In this document: piece by piece, positions 1 through 7,791 of the stretch
Layout: every line of letters begins with the position of its first letter
Numbering within the stretch: the stretch's first letter is position 1
Origin: Gammaproteobacteria bacterium
GTDB taxonomy: Bacteria; Pseudomonadota; Gammaproteobacteria; UBA9214
Assembly: GCA_030635865.1 (NCBI GenBank)
Contig: DAOVYA010000015.1
Location: 1 to 14,319 of the forward strand
DNA length: 14,319 bases
Direction: 5' to 3'
Translations under genes and position numbers: made by a program
Notes under the pieces: generated by a model
Databases searched by the model: none
What the model saw: only the letters and a program-made list of their open reading frames with translations
Told to the model about the DNA's origin: nothing

Positions 1-141
1 GAAGCAGCAGATAAAATTATTACCGGCATTTCCGGTGCGATAGCTGCCAATACGGTGACCTATGATCTGCACCGTTTGATGGAAGGAGCAACAAAGGTAA
101 GTTGCTCTGAATTTGGTGATGCGATTATCGCCCATGCCTGA
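1..141 (+). CDS. icd: Isocitrate dehydrogenase (NADP+), C-terminal 46 residues (partial)
   Basis: The window opens inside a gene read in frame 1 that stops at TGA 139-141. The 46 visible residues contain [14 protein letters not shown] and end [12 protein letters not shown]. This closely matches the C-terminus of E. coli NADP-isocitrate dehydrogenase as I remember it (TVTYDFERLMDGA ... [12 protein letters not shown]). The enzyme oxidatively decarboxylates isocitrate to 2-oxoglutarate in the TCA cycle, in the cytoplasm. The catalytic residues lie upstream of the window and cannot be checked. icd sits next to the clpS/clpA region in Pseudomonas, which supports the call. A strong hairpin terminator begins 20 bases after the stop. 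Confidence 0.93.
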   Translation, partial: EAADKIITGISGAIAANTVTYDLHRLMEGATKVSCSEFGDAIIAHA

Positions 142-160
142 TCTGTCTTGCGGTAGTTAT

Positions 161-199
161 ATGAAAAAACCGCATGAAGAAACTGCGCGGTTTTTTCAT
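161..199. terminator. Bidirectional Rho-independent terminator after icd
   Basis: A perfect 13-bp stem pairs 161-173 (ATGAAAAAACCGC) with 187-199 (GCGGTTTTTTCAT) around a 13-base loop. The stem carries six A on the left arm and six T on the right, so it can act on either strand. It is well placed to end the icd transcript. Nothing on the minus strand appears to need it inside this window. Confidence 0.88.
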
Positions 200-239
200 T
201 TATTTTGCTGACGGTTTAGTCCTGGATATCCTGTCTTTT

Positions 240-278
240 GCCATTGCTCTAATGGCCGAATTACCTTCATCAGGTAAT
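240..278. other. Two tandem perfect hairpins in the icd-clpS gap
   Basis: The 291-base gap 142-432 has no convincing ORF. Besides the terminator it holds two adjacent hairpins. The first pairs 240-245 (GCCATT) with 251-256 (AATGGC) around a 5-base loop. The second pairs 260-266 (ATTACCT) with 272-278 (AGGTAAT), also with a 5-base loop. A short run of four T follows at 282-285. They could be a weak second terminator, part of a small RNA, or a structured site upstream of clpS; the sequence does not decide. Confidence 0.4.
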
Positions 279-374
279 AGCTTTTAACCCTGTTTTCGTC
301 AGGTCAAGTATGGCCTGTATCAGCCGATCTATGTGTAATCATTCTATCAGGGGCGCATGCATGCCGGTTTTTCG

Positions 375-383
375 TGGTAAAAT
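375..383 (+). promoter_or_regulatory. Possible extended -10 promoter for clpS-clpA
   Basis: TGG followed by TAAAAT at 375-383 resembles an extended -10 element (TGnTATAAT). Transcription would start near 390, giving a leader of about 43 bases before the clpS ATG. No good -35 hexamer lies 16-18 bases upstream, which an extended -10 can tolerate. This rests on sequence resemblance alone. Confidence 0.38.
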
Positions 384-432
384 AAACCTGTAGCTGGTAA
401 GTATGGATTTATTCTGAATTGGAACCGGTACC

Positions 433-753
433 ATGAGTAGCAAACAGGAGCACCGCGGTGATGAGGGCCTCGCGCTGGAGGAGGTCAGGCCAAGGCTGAA
501 AGAGCCGGCCATGTATAAAGTGGTTCTGCTGAACGATGACTACACTCCGATGGAGTTTGTTGTCACCTTGCTGGAGAAACTGTTTGGCATGGATAGAGAG
601 AAAGCAACACGGGTTATGCTGCTTGTTCATTCGCACGGAAAAGGCGTGTGTGGAATATTTACGTATGAAATTGCAGAAACCAAGGTCGCACAGGTCAATG
701 AATATTCAGAACGTCATCAGCATCCGTTGCTGTGTAGCATGGAAGAGGTTTAG
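433..753 (+). CDS. clpS: ATP-dependent Clp protease adaptor ClpS
   Basis: ClpS is the N-recognin of the bacterial N-degron pathway. It binds proteins with N-terminal Leu, Phe, Tyr or Trp and delivers them to ClpA, blocking other ClpA substrates. The 106-residue protein has a variable N-terminal tail of about 25 residues, then the core starting [17 protein letters not shown] and ending HPLLCSMEE. The residues that hold the substrate amino group in E. coli are all present at the same numbers: Asn34, Asp35, Asp36 and His66. The start at 433 keeps the tail that ClpS needs to act on ClpA; the internal Met27 would remove it. No strong Shine-Dalgarno is visible before the ATG. clpA follows after 23 bases, almost surely in the same transcript. 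Confidence 0.97.
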   Translation: MSSKQEHRGDEGLALEEVRPRLKEPAMYKVVLLNDDYTPMEFVVTLLEKLFGMDREKATRVMLLVHSHGKGVCGIFTYEIAETKVAQVNEYSERHQHPLLCSMEEV

Positions 754-776
754 GATAGAAGTTCGAGGGTCATAAC

Positions 777-3032
777 ATGTTAAGCAAAGAACTGGAATTT
801 ACGCTTAATCTCGCCTTCAAGGAAGCGCGAGAGAAAAACCATGAATTCATGACCGTTGAGCATCTGCTGTTTGCATTATTGGGGAATCCTACCGCCGTCG
901 AAGTACTGCGCGCCTGTGGTGCGGACCTGGAATCACTTAAAAAAGATGTTGGGACCTTTCTTGGTGAAACCACGCCTAAACTATCGAATGATGATACCCG
1001 GGAGACACAACCCACCCTCGGGTTCCAGAGGGTTTTGCAGCGAGCCGTTTTTCATGTTCAGTCATCAGACAGGAATGAAGTAACGGGTGCAAATGTACTG
1101 GTCGCTATTTTCAGCGAACAGGAATCACAGGCTGTTTATTTCCTCAACAAGTCGGATATAACCCGGCTTGATGTCGTCAACTATATATCTCACGGTATTT
1201 CGAAGGTGCATGATCAGCCAGAGGAGAACCTGGAAAATGGAGATCAGGGTGAACTGCCAGATTCGACCGCAAAACAGCCGCTGGAAAGTTATGCGACCAA
1301 TCTTAACGAACAGGCCGCACAGGGCCGCATCGATCCATTGATAGGAAGGCGGGAGGAGGTCCAGCGAACCATCCAGATTCTCTGCCGTCGTCGTAAAAAC
1401 AATCCCCTGTTCGTTGGTGAGGCGGGTGTAGGCAAAACTGCGCTGGCTGAAGGCCTCGCAAAGATGATTGTTGAAGGTGATGTGCCCGAAATACTATTGA
1501 ACAGCACGATTTATTCACTGGACCTGGGCTCACTGGTCGCGGGTACCAAGTATCGTGGAGATTTTGAAAAAAGGCTTAAAGCTGTCCTGGGGCAGGTCAG
1601 GCAAGAGGAAGGAGCCATCCTGTTTATTGACGAGATCCACACCATGATTGGTGCAGGCGCTGCATCTGGTGGTGTCATGGATGCCTCCAACATGATGAAA
1701 CCGATGCTGGCAAGCGGTGAGTTGAAGTGCATCGGATCTACTACTTACCAGGAATATCGCGGTATCTTTGAAAAAGATCATGCCCTCACAAGACGTTTCC
1801 AGAAAATCGATATCACCGAGCCCAGCGTCGAAGAGACAATTACTATCCTCAAAGGTCTGAAAAGCCGGTTCGAGGAATATCACAACGTTAAATTCTCTTC
1901 GCGTGCATTGCGGACCGCGGCTGAGTTGTCGGATCGCTATATCAATGACCGTCACCTGCCGGACAAGGCGGTTGATGTAATTGACGAAGCCGGGGCAAGC
2001 CAGCGATTGAAACCACCATCGAAACGTAAAAAGACCATCGGTGTCGGGGATATTGAACATGTCATCGCCCAATGGGCACGCATTCCCGAGAAATCAGTCT
2101 CTGCATCGGACAAGGAATCGCTGCGCACCCTGGAACGGGATTTGAAAATGGTGGTATATGGACAGGACCTTGCAATCGAGACCCTCGCAACGGCCATCAA
2201 GATGTCGCGCTCCGGCCTTGGCAATGAAAGCAGGCCTATTGGTTCATTTTTATTCGCCGGCCCCACCGGGGTAGGCAAGACAGAGGTAAGTCGACAACTT
2301 GCCAGGATTATGGGGCTGGAGTTGATTCGTTTCGATATGTCCGAGTACATGGAACGCCATACGGTTTCACGCCTGATTGGTGCGCCGCCGGGCTATGTTG
2401 GTTACGACCAGGGTGGTTTGCTGACCGAGGCTATTACAAAGACCCCGCACGTGGTTCTCCTGCTTGATGAAATCGAAAAGGCACACCCGGATGTTTTTAA
2501 CCTGCTCCTGCAGGTGATGGACCACGGTACACTGACCGATAACAACGGTCGCCAGGCAGATTTTCGTAACGTGGTGCTGGTAATGACGACCAATGCCGGT
2601 GCACATGAGATGAGCCGGGCGTCTATCGGGTTCACGCACCAGGATCATTCAGCTGATGCGATGGAGATTATAAAGAAGCTGTTTACCCCGGAATTCAGGA
2701 ACCGCCTCGATTCCATAGTGCAATTCAATGCCCTTGACCCTGCTGTCATGATCCAGGTCGTGGACAAATTCATCTTCGAGCTGGAGGCGCAGTTCCAGGC
2801 GCAGCAGGTAACCATTGAAGTGGATGAAGCAGCGCGGCTCTGGCTGGCCGAGCACGGTCATGACGAGAAGATGGGCGCGCGCCCAATGGCGCGTCTTATC
2901 CAGCAGCACATAAAGAAGCCTATGGCCGAAGAGCTATTGTTTGGAAGGCTGGCGCATGGCGGACACCTGATTGTTCACCTGGAGGAGGACGAACTGGCTT
3001 TTGAAATTCAGGAAAAAGAGACGGCGCACTGA
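777..3032 (+). CDS. clpA: ATP-dependent Clp protease ATP-binding subunit ClpA
   Basis: ClpA is the hexameric AAA+ unfoldase that partners ClpP and threads substrates into its chamber; ClpS docks on its N-domain. At 751 residues it is close to the E. coli length (758). It shows an N-terminal Clp repeat domain (about 1-145), an acidic linker (148-165), and the first AAA+ module with Walker A GEAGVGKT at 214-221, Walker B ILFIDE at 281-286 and Arg339-Arg340. The second module has Walker A GPTGVGKT at 495-502, Walker B LLLDE at 561-565 and sensor-2 GARP at 700-703. The ClpP-docking tripeptide is Ile-Gly-Phe at 617-619 instead of the Ile-Gly-Leu of E. coli ClpA. GAGGG at 765-769 is a well-placed ribosome site, 7 bases before the ATG. 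clpP is not in the window. The gene runs convergently towards infA with only 22 bases between the stops and no clear terminator. Confidence 0.98.
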   Translation: MLSKELEFTLNLAFKEAREKNHEFMTVEHLLFALLGNPTAVEVLRACGADLESLKKDVGTFLGETTPKLSNDDTRETQPTLGFQRVLQRAVFHVQSSDRNEVTGANVLVAIFSEQESQAVYFLNKSDITRLDVVNYISHGISKVHDQPEENLENGDQGELPDSTAKQPLESYATNLNEQAAQGRIDPLIGRREEVQRTIQILCRRRKNNPLFVGEAGVGKTALAEGLAKMIVEGDVPEILLNSTIYSLDLGSLVAGTKYRGDFEKRLKAVLGQVRQEEGAILFIDEIHTMIGAGAASGGVMDASNMMKPMLASGELKCIGSTTYQEYRGIFEKDHALTRRFQKIDITEPSVEETITILKGLKSRFEEYHNVKFSSRALRTAAELSDRYINDRHLPDKAVDVIDEAGASQRLKPPSKRKKTIGVGDIEHVIAQWARIPEKSVSASDKESLRTLERDLKMVVYGQDLAIETLATAIKMSRSGLGNESRPIGSFLFAGPTGVGKTEVSRQLARIMGLELIRFDMSEYMERHTVSRLIGAPPGYVGYDQGGLLTEAITKTPHVVLLLDEIEKAHPDVFNLLLQVMDHGTLTDNNGRQADFRNVVLVMTTNAGAHEMSRASIGFTHQDHSADAMEIIKKLFTPEFRNRLDSIVQFNALDPAVMIQVVDKFIFELEAQFQAQQVTIEVDEAARLWLAEHGHDEKMGARPMARLIQQHIKKPMAEELLFGRLAHGGHLIVHLEEDELAFEIQEKETAH

Positions 3033-3054
3033 AGGGCGTTGGCAGGGTAGGGGG

Positions 3055-3273
3055 TTAGCGTGCCCTGTAGGTAATCCGGCCCTTGCTGAGATCATAAGGG
3101 GTCAATTCAACGGTGACCTTGTCTCCACGCAAAATCCTGATGTAGTGTTTGCGCATCTTGCCCGAAATATGGGCCGTCACAACATGGCCATTTTCCAGTT
3201 CGACCCGAAACATGGTGTTGGGAAGGGTCTCGGTGACCGTTCCTTCCATTTCAATGTGTTCTTCTTTTGCCAT
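3055..3273 (-). CDS. infA: Translation initiation factor IF-1
   Basis: IF-1 binds the 30S A site and assists IF-2 and IF-3 in starting translation. The 72-residue product has the usual length and is a single OB-fold (S1-like) domain. Typical blocks are [15 protein letters not shown] at the start, [14 protein letters not shown], the basic [13 protein letters not shown], and [14 protein letters not shown] at the end. It lies convergent to clpA. Upstream is a TATAAT promoter with a GC-rich discriminator and a leader of roughly 28 bases, which has no strong Shine-Dalgarno. A repeat-filled gap separates it from aat, so it is probably transcribed mainly from its own promoter. Confidence 0.98.
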   Translation of the reverse strand: MAKEEHIEMEGTVTETLPNTMFRVELENGHVVTAHISGKMRKHYIRILRGDKVTVELTPYDLSKGRITYRAR

Positions 3274-3300
3274 AGGTATTTACAGAATCAAGTTTGGGCT

Positions 3301-3313
3301 GGCGCGCATTATA
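3301..3313 (-). promoter_or_regulatory. infA promoter: TATAAT with GC-rich discriminator
   Basis: Read on the minus strand, a perfect TATAAT (3313 down to 3308) is followed at once by GCGCGCC (3307-3301). A G+C-rich discriminator after the -10 is the known hallmark of promoters shut down by ppGpp/DksA, common for translation genes. The predicted start is about 28 bases before the infA ATG. The -35 at 17-bp spacing is poor (ATATTA). Confidence 0.6.
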
Positions 3314-3379
3314 CCTGAAACATCCTCCTTTAATATCCCTTTTAGCACGGATAAATGACCAGAAAGCACTGATTTTTTA

Positions 3380-3583
3380 GTCATTGCGAGTGCGGTGTAC
3401 AGAGATATAGAAGTGCCGCGGCAAAACACCCCCCCGTCATTGCGAGGAACGCAGTGACGCGGCAATCTCTTTAGTCTGCTGCCAGATTCAGGAGATTGCC
3501 GCGCTTCGCTCGCAATGACGGGGTGGGTGGGCTCGCAATGACGGGGATTGCCTGGCTGCGTCACTATGTTCTTCGCAATGACG
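3380..3583. repeat. Cluster of full and broken copies of a palindromic repeat between infA and aat
   Basis: The 328-base gap 3274-3601 contains the infA promoter and this repeat tract, with no credible gene. From left to right it has: a broken left end, GTCATTGCGAG, at 3380-3390; one full element at 3435-3520; a 16-base copy of the right end, GCTCGCAATGACGGGG, at 3531-3546, identical to 3508-3523; and an inverted half element at 3546-3583 whose reverse complement resembles the left arm (GTCATTGCGA, then AGTGACGC, then GGCAAT). The tract looks like repeated insertion or recombination of one element family. No transposase is present. Confidence 0.8.
3435..3520. repeat. Palindromic MITE/REP-like element, copy 1 (full)
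   Basis: The ends are an 11-bp perfect inverted repeat, CGTCATTGCGA / TCGCAATGACG, which flanking C and G runs extend to 14 bp (3432-3445 with 3510-3523). An inner arm GCGGCAATCTC pairs with GAGATTGCCGC, and the centre has TCTG-CTGC-CAGA, so the whole unit can fold into one long imperfect hairpin. A near-identical copy lies at 14181-14266. Repeats with a GTCATTGCGAG end are widespread in bacterial intergenic DNA. They give spurious ORFs with strings such as ASEARQS and RHCVPRNDG. Confidence 0.85.
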
Positions 3584-3601
3584 GGAATATTTCAGAAAAA
3601 A

Positions 3602-4345
3602 TCAGGGTTTTCCATGGATAAGGCTGATATTCGCATCAAGGACCCAGGTCGGGGCATCATCTGTTTTGCGACATTCCCGCTGCAGAATCCGGCTGAACTG
3701 CCGGCGTGGCATAAAAGATGCGCCCAGGCTTTCCATGTGGCTGGTGTGGACCTGGCAGTCGATCAGCGGGAAATGCCAGCGTTCCAACTGGCGGGTGAGG
3801 GCTACGAAGGCGACTTTGGAAGCATCCGTGACCCGGGTAAACATGGATTCACCAAAGAATATGCGTCCGATTGATACGCCGTAGAGGCCGCCGGCAAGTT
3901 TGTCATCGAACCAGCATTCCACTGAATGAGCATAGCCGGCCGCATGCAAATCAGTATAGGCTGCCAGCATTTCATCGGTAATCCAGGTGCCTGACTGTTT
4001 CGGGCGTGACCTGGAACAGGCCTTGACGACCTCGCCAAAGCACCTGTCCATGGTGACCGTAAATTTACCCTGCCTGAGCGTTTTTTTCAGGCTGCGCGAA
4101 ATATTCAGATTGGCCGGTTCCAGGATCAAACGCGGGTCAGGTGCCCACCAGAGTATCGGTTGATCCGGACCGAACCAGGGGAAAATACCCCTGGAATAGG
4201 CAAGCAACAGTCGCTCCACGCCAAGGTCTCCACCAACGGCCAGCAGGCCGTCAGGTTCGCACAATGCAAGCTCGACATCCGGGAAATCAATAACCGGGGC
4301 ATTCGGATCTATCCAGTAGGGCGCTACATCACGCTGCCGGGTCAT
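3602..4345 (-). CDS. aat: Leucyl/phenylalanyl-tRNA-protein transferase Aat
   Basis: Aat moves Leu or Phe from charged tRNA onto proteins with N-terminal Arg or Lys (or Met), creating the mark read by ClpS. The 247-residue protein is slightly longer than the E. coli enzyme (234). Family motifs are in order: GGDL at 38-41, AYSRGIFPWF at 49-58, WWAPDPR at 66-72, GTWIT at 119-123, AHSVE at 139-143, GGLYG at 152-156, GESMF at 165-169 and DCQ at 196-198. Asp196 and Gln198 match E. coli Asp186 and Gln188, the residues proposed for catalysis. Its ATG overlaps the stop of the upstream FemAB-like gene (ATGA, 4342-4345), so translation is probably coupled. Having aat so near clpS-clpA puts three parts of the N-degron pathway together. 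Confidence 0.97.
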   Translation of the reverse strand: MTRQRDVAPYWIDPNAPVIDFPDVELALCEPDGLLAVGGDLGVERLLLAYSRGIFPWFGPDQPILWWAPDPRLILEPANLNISRSLKKTLRQGKFTVTMDRCFGEVVKACSRSRPKQSGTWITDEMLAAYTDLHAAGYAHSVECWFDDKLAGGLYGVSIGRIFFGESMFTRVTDASKVAFVALTRQLERWHFPLIDCQVHTSHMESLGASFMPRRQFSRILQRECRKTDDAPTWVLDANISLIHGKP

Positions 4346-5496
4346 GCAGAGTTCTCCTTATCAACCTTCTTGAACGGTGAGGTACCTGAGAGCTCACTAT
4401 GATAATCGACCACCAGTTCATGCTCCTGAAGCAGGTAACGGTCAATGACCGGCCTGAACTCATCATCCTCAATCCAGTGTGTGGACCATGTAAGGACCGG
4501 TAAAAACCCACGACTGATTTTATGCTCGCCCTGGGCTCCCGGCTCAAACAGGTTGAGACCATGTTTGATGCAGTATTCTATCCCCTGGTAGTAGCAGGTT
4601 TCGAAATGCAGGCTGTGGAACTCCTGCAGGCAACCCCAATGCCGCCCATAGAGGGCATCATCGCCACGCAGCATGATTGCACCTGCAACTGCACGGCCTC
4701 CAAGCGTGGCAAAAACCAGCACCACCTGGTCACCCATGGTGCGACTGATCTCATGAAAAAACCCGGCTGAGAGGGTTGGTATACCTGACTTCTTCTCGAA
4801 AGTCGTCCGGTAAAAATAATGCATGATATCCCACTGTTCTTCTGTAGCCTCACTGCCATGCACGATCTCCATATGAATTCCGGCTTCCTCTACATGGCGC
4901 CGCTCCCGGCGGATTTTCTTGCGTTTACGGGAAGTCAGCCTGGAAAGAAAATCATCGAAGTTGCGGTAGCGCTGGTTGGTCCAGTGAAAATGACACCCGG
5001 TACGCCGCATAAACCCGTGTTTGATCAGCGTATCCGTATCGCGCTTGTCCGTAAACAACCAGTGCAGTGATGATGAACGGCTACGTTCAGTCAGCGACAG
5101 CGCTTCTTCAATCAGTGATTTGACCACCCGGGCGCGGTCAGCAAGAGGATGTACCAGCAGCCTTGGGCCGGTAACGGGTGTATATGGAATTGCCGCTACC
5201 AGTTTCGGATAATAGGGTTTGCCGGCACGCTGCCAGGCATCGGCCCAGGCCCAGTCAAAAACAAACTCACCGTAGGAATTATCCTTGAGATAGAGCGGCA
5301 CCAGTCCTGCCAGGCTCCCGTCATCATCGTATGCGGCAATATGCCGGGGTAGCCAGCCATGGTGCTCGCCAACGCATTGATGCTGTTCCAGTGCCGCAAG
5401 GAATTCAAAACGCAGGAAGGGATTACTGGTGCCGGCAACACTGTTCCATTCCTCTGCGGGAATGTCCTTTATCTGCTGGATGACTGCTGTATGCAT
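4342..5496 (-). CDS. FemAB-like GNAT-fold protein (PF04339/DUF482 family)
   Basis: This 384-residue protein matches the FemAB-like family often labelled 'peptidoglycan biosynthesis/recognition' or 'GNAT family N-acetyltransferase'. Conserved blocks (numbered from ATG 5496) are NPFLRFEFLAALE near the N-terminus, SYGEFVFDWAWADA at 74-87, PYYPKL at 95-100, the basic SRKRKKIRRERR at 189-200, LYGRHWGC at 282-289 and EPGAQGEHKISRGF at 318-331. There is no signal peptide or membrane segment, so it is cytoplasmic. True Fem enzymes transfer amino acids from aminoacyl-tRNA to peptidoglycan precursors. For this branch the substrate is, to my knowledge, not established. The frame also allows a TTG start at 5502, right after an in-frame TGA at 5508-5506; neither start has a clear ribosome site. 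It follows trxB by 41 bases and overlaps aat by 4. Confidence 0.9.
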   Translation of the reverse strand: MHTAVIQQIKDIPAEEWNSVAGTSNPFLRFEFLAALEQHQCVGEHHGWLPRHIAAYDDDGSLAGLVPLYLKDNSYGEFVFDWAWADAWQRAGKPYYPKLVAAIPYTPVTGPRLLVHPLADRARVVKSLIEEALSLTERSRSSSLHWLFTDKRDTDTLIKHGFMRRTGCHFHWTNQRYRNFDDFLSRLTSRKRKKIRRERRHVEEAGIHMEIVHGSEATEEQWDIMHYFYRTTFEKKSGIPTLSAGFFHEISRTMGDQVVLVFATLGGRAVAGAIMLRGDDALYGRHWGCLQEFHSLHFETCYYQGIEYCIKHGLNLFEPGAQGEHKISRGFLPVLTWSTHWIEDDEFRPVIDRYLLQEHELVVDYHSELSGTSPFKKVDKENSA

Positions 5497-5537
5497 GAAC
5501 AAACATCAGCTTATTGATGCGTGATGTTTCCCTGTTT

Positions 5538-6533
<996 letters not shown>

Positions 6534-6593
6534 TCACTCCGGTTAATTCACAGCCTGATGACAGGTTACTGATTGCACTTTCACAAACAGGGT

Positions 6594-6614
6594 ATCCGGC
6601 GATTGATTCCGGAT
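6594..6614. other. Dyad in the trxB-ald divergent region
   Basis: ATCCGG (6594-6599) and CCGGAT (6609-6614) form a perfect 6-bp inverted repeat with a 9-base spacer. It lies 53 bases before the ald ATG in the 139-base divergent region (6528-6666). It could be an operator, but there is one copy only and no known consensus matches. I found no convincing -10/-35 pair for either gene here. Confidence 0.25.
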
Positions 6615-6666
6615 GCGGGGTCAGGCAAAGGCAAATGGTACGGAACTTGAGAGACAGGGTAAAGCC

Positions 6667-7734
6667 ATGCGTATAGGGATCCCGCGAGAGATCAAGCCAA
6701 TGGAAGGCCGCGTTGCGTTGAAACCGGATGCATGCCGTGTACTGTGGGAATCCGGCCATTCTCTAACCGTCGAGCAAAATGCCGGAGCATTATCAGGGTA
6801 TTCTGATAATCAATACATTGCTGCCGGTGCCAGCATTGGCATCGACGCGGCGACAACCTATAGCGAGTCCGAGCTGATCGTCAAGGTCAAGGAACCCGCC
6901 ACGGGGGACTTGCAGTACCTGGAAAAGAATCACCTGCTGTTCTGTTACCTGCACCTGGCACCCAATCCGGAGCTGATAGACAAGCTGCAGACAATCGGCC
7001 TGACTGCGGTTGGCTTTGAAACCGTCGAGACTGACAGTGGCGAACTTCCCCTGCTGGCACCCATGAGTGACATCGCAGGCCGGTTGGCAACCCAGGTAGC
7101 CACCTGCCTCCTGCATCAACCACGTGGCGGGAAAGGCCTGCTGCTGGGGGGGATACCAGGCGCGGACCCGGGACGGGTAGTGATCATCGGGGCAGGTAAC
7201 GCAGGTGGTAATGCGGCTGCACTGGCAGCAGCCATCGGTGCTGAAGTCGTGGTTTTCGATTTACGCGGTGATCGCTTGTCCGCAATGCGCTCGCTGGGTA
7301 ACAATGTCACAGCACTGCAGCCTGATCCCGCTGTCCTGGAAAGGGAGGTTGCCGCAGCCGATGTGCTGATTGGTGCTGCTCTCAGGCCGGGCGGGAAATC
7401 ACCTCATATCGTCACGCGCGGGATGGTTCGGCAAATGCAGGCAGGCAGCATTGTTGTGGATATTTCGGTGGACCAGGGTGGTTGTATCGAAACCACGCGT
7501 CCGACGACCTGGGAAGATCCAACCTATATAGAAGAAGGTGTGGTGCATTTCAGCGTGACCAACATGCCGGGTGCGGTACCACGCAGCGCCACACAGGCGC
7601 TCTCGACAATATTGCTGCCTTACGTTCAGGCGATCTGTGAACCCGACTGGAAATCCAGACCTGAACTTCTAAAGGGGATTAACATTGAAGCCGGTGATGT
7701 CATCCACCCGGCCCTGAAAGAATCGCTTGATTGA
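6667..7734 (+). CDS. ald: Alanine dehydrogenase
   Basis: Ald reversibly deaminates L-alanine to pyruvate and ammonia using NAD. I start it at ATG 6667 because the product then begins MRIGIPREIK, the usual family N-terminus, and AGGG (6656-6659) lies 7 bases upstream; an ATG at 6613 would add 18 unlikely residues. The 355-residue protein keeps the known active-site residues: Arg15, Lys75, His96 and Asp267 (Asp270 in studied homologues). The Rossmann loop is GAGNAG at 173-178, with Asp196 ending the second strand, as expected for NAD over NADP. MSDIAGRLA at 131-139 is also typical. It is slightly shorter than most Ald (about 371). ald occupies the spot that lrp holds in E. coli, between trxB and ftsK. 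Confidence 0.94.
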   Translation: MRIGIPREIKPMEGRVALKPDACRVLWESGHSLTVEQNAGALSGYSDNQYIAAGASIGIDAATTYSESELIVKVKEPATGDLQYLEKNHLLFCYLHLAPNPELIDKLQTIGLTAVGFETVETDSGELPLLAPMSDIAGRLATQVATCLLHQPRGGKGLLLGGIPGADPGRVVIIGAGNAGGNAAALAAAIGAEVVVFDLRGDRLSAMRSLGNNVTALQPDPAVLEREVAAADVLIGAALRPGGKSPHIVTRGMVRQMQAGSIVVDISVDQGGCIETTRPTTWEDPTYIEEGVVHFSVTNMPGAVPRSATQALSTILLPYVQAICEPDWKSRPELLKGINIEAGDVIHPALKESLD

Positions 7735-7771
7735 AGGGAATAAACGAATAAAATCTGGCAATTGGCTTAAA

Positions 7772-7785
7772 TACTTCGGGAAGTA
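7772..7785 (+). other. Small hairpin over the ftsK ribosome-binding region
   Basis: TACTT (7772-7776) pairs with AAGTA (7781-7785) around a CGGG loop. It covers GGGAAG (7778-7783), the only Shine-Dalgarno-like sequence before the ftsK TTG. It might dampen ftsK translation, but the stem is only 5 bp and AT-rich. Confidence 0.25.
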
Positions 7786-7791
7786 CATGAT

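Noticed and set aside
1530..2072. A 180-codon minus-strand ORF inside clpA
   Set aside because: It is antisense to a fully conserved clpA, with no recognisable domain. It is a shadow of the codon pattern.
3033..3084. Hairpin terminator shared by clpA and infA
   Set aside because: AAGGGC (3032-3037) can pair with GCCCTT (3079-3084), but the loop is over 40 bases and lies within infA. No T-run follows.
3324..3329. A perfect AGGAGG on the minus strand upstream of infA
   Set aside because: It lies about 50 bases from the infA ATG and upstream of the predicted -10. The ATG CGC frame it might serve is only 9 codons and starts within the TATAAT box.
3280..3564. A 94-codon minus-strand ORF over the repeat cluster
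   Set aside because: Its product contains ASEARQS and RHCVPRNDG, strings typical of translated GTCATTGCGAG repeats. It also runs through the infA promoter and has no ribosome site.
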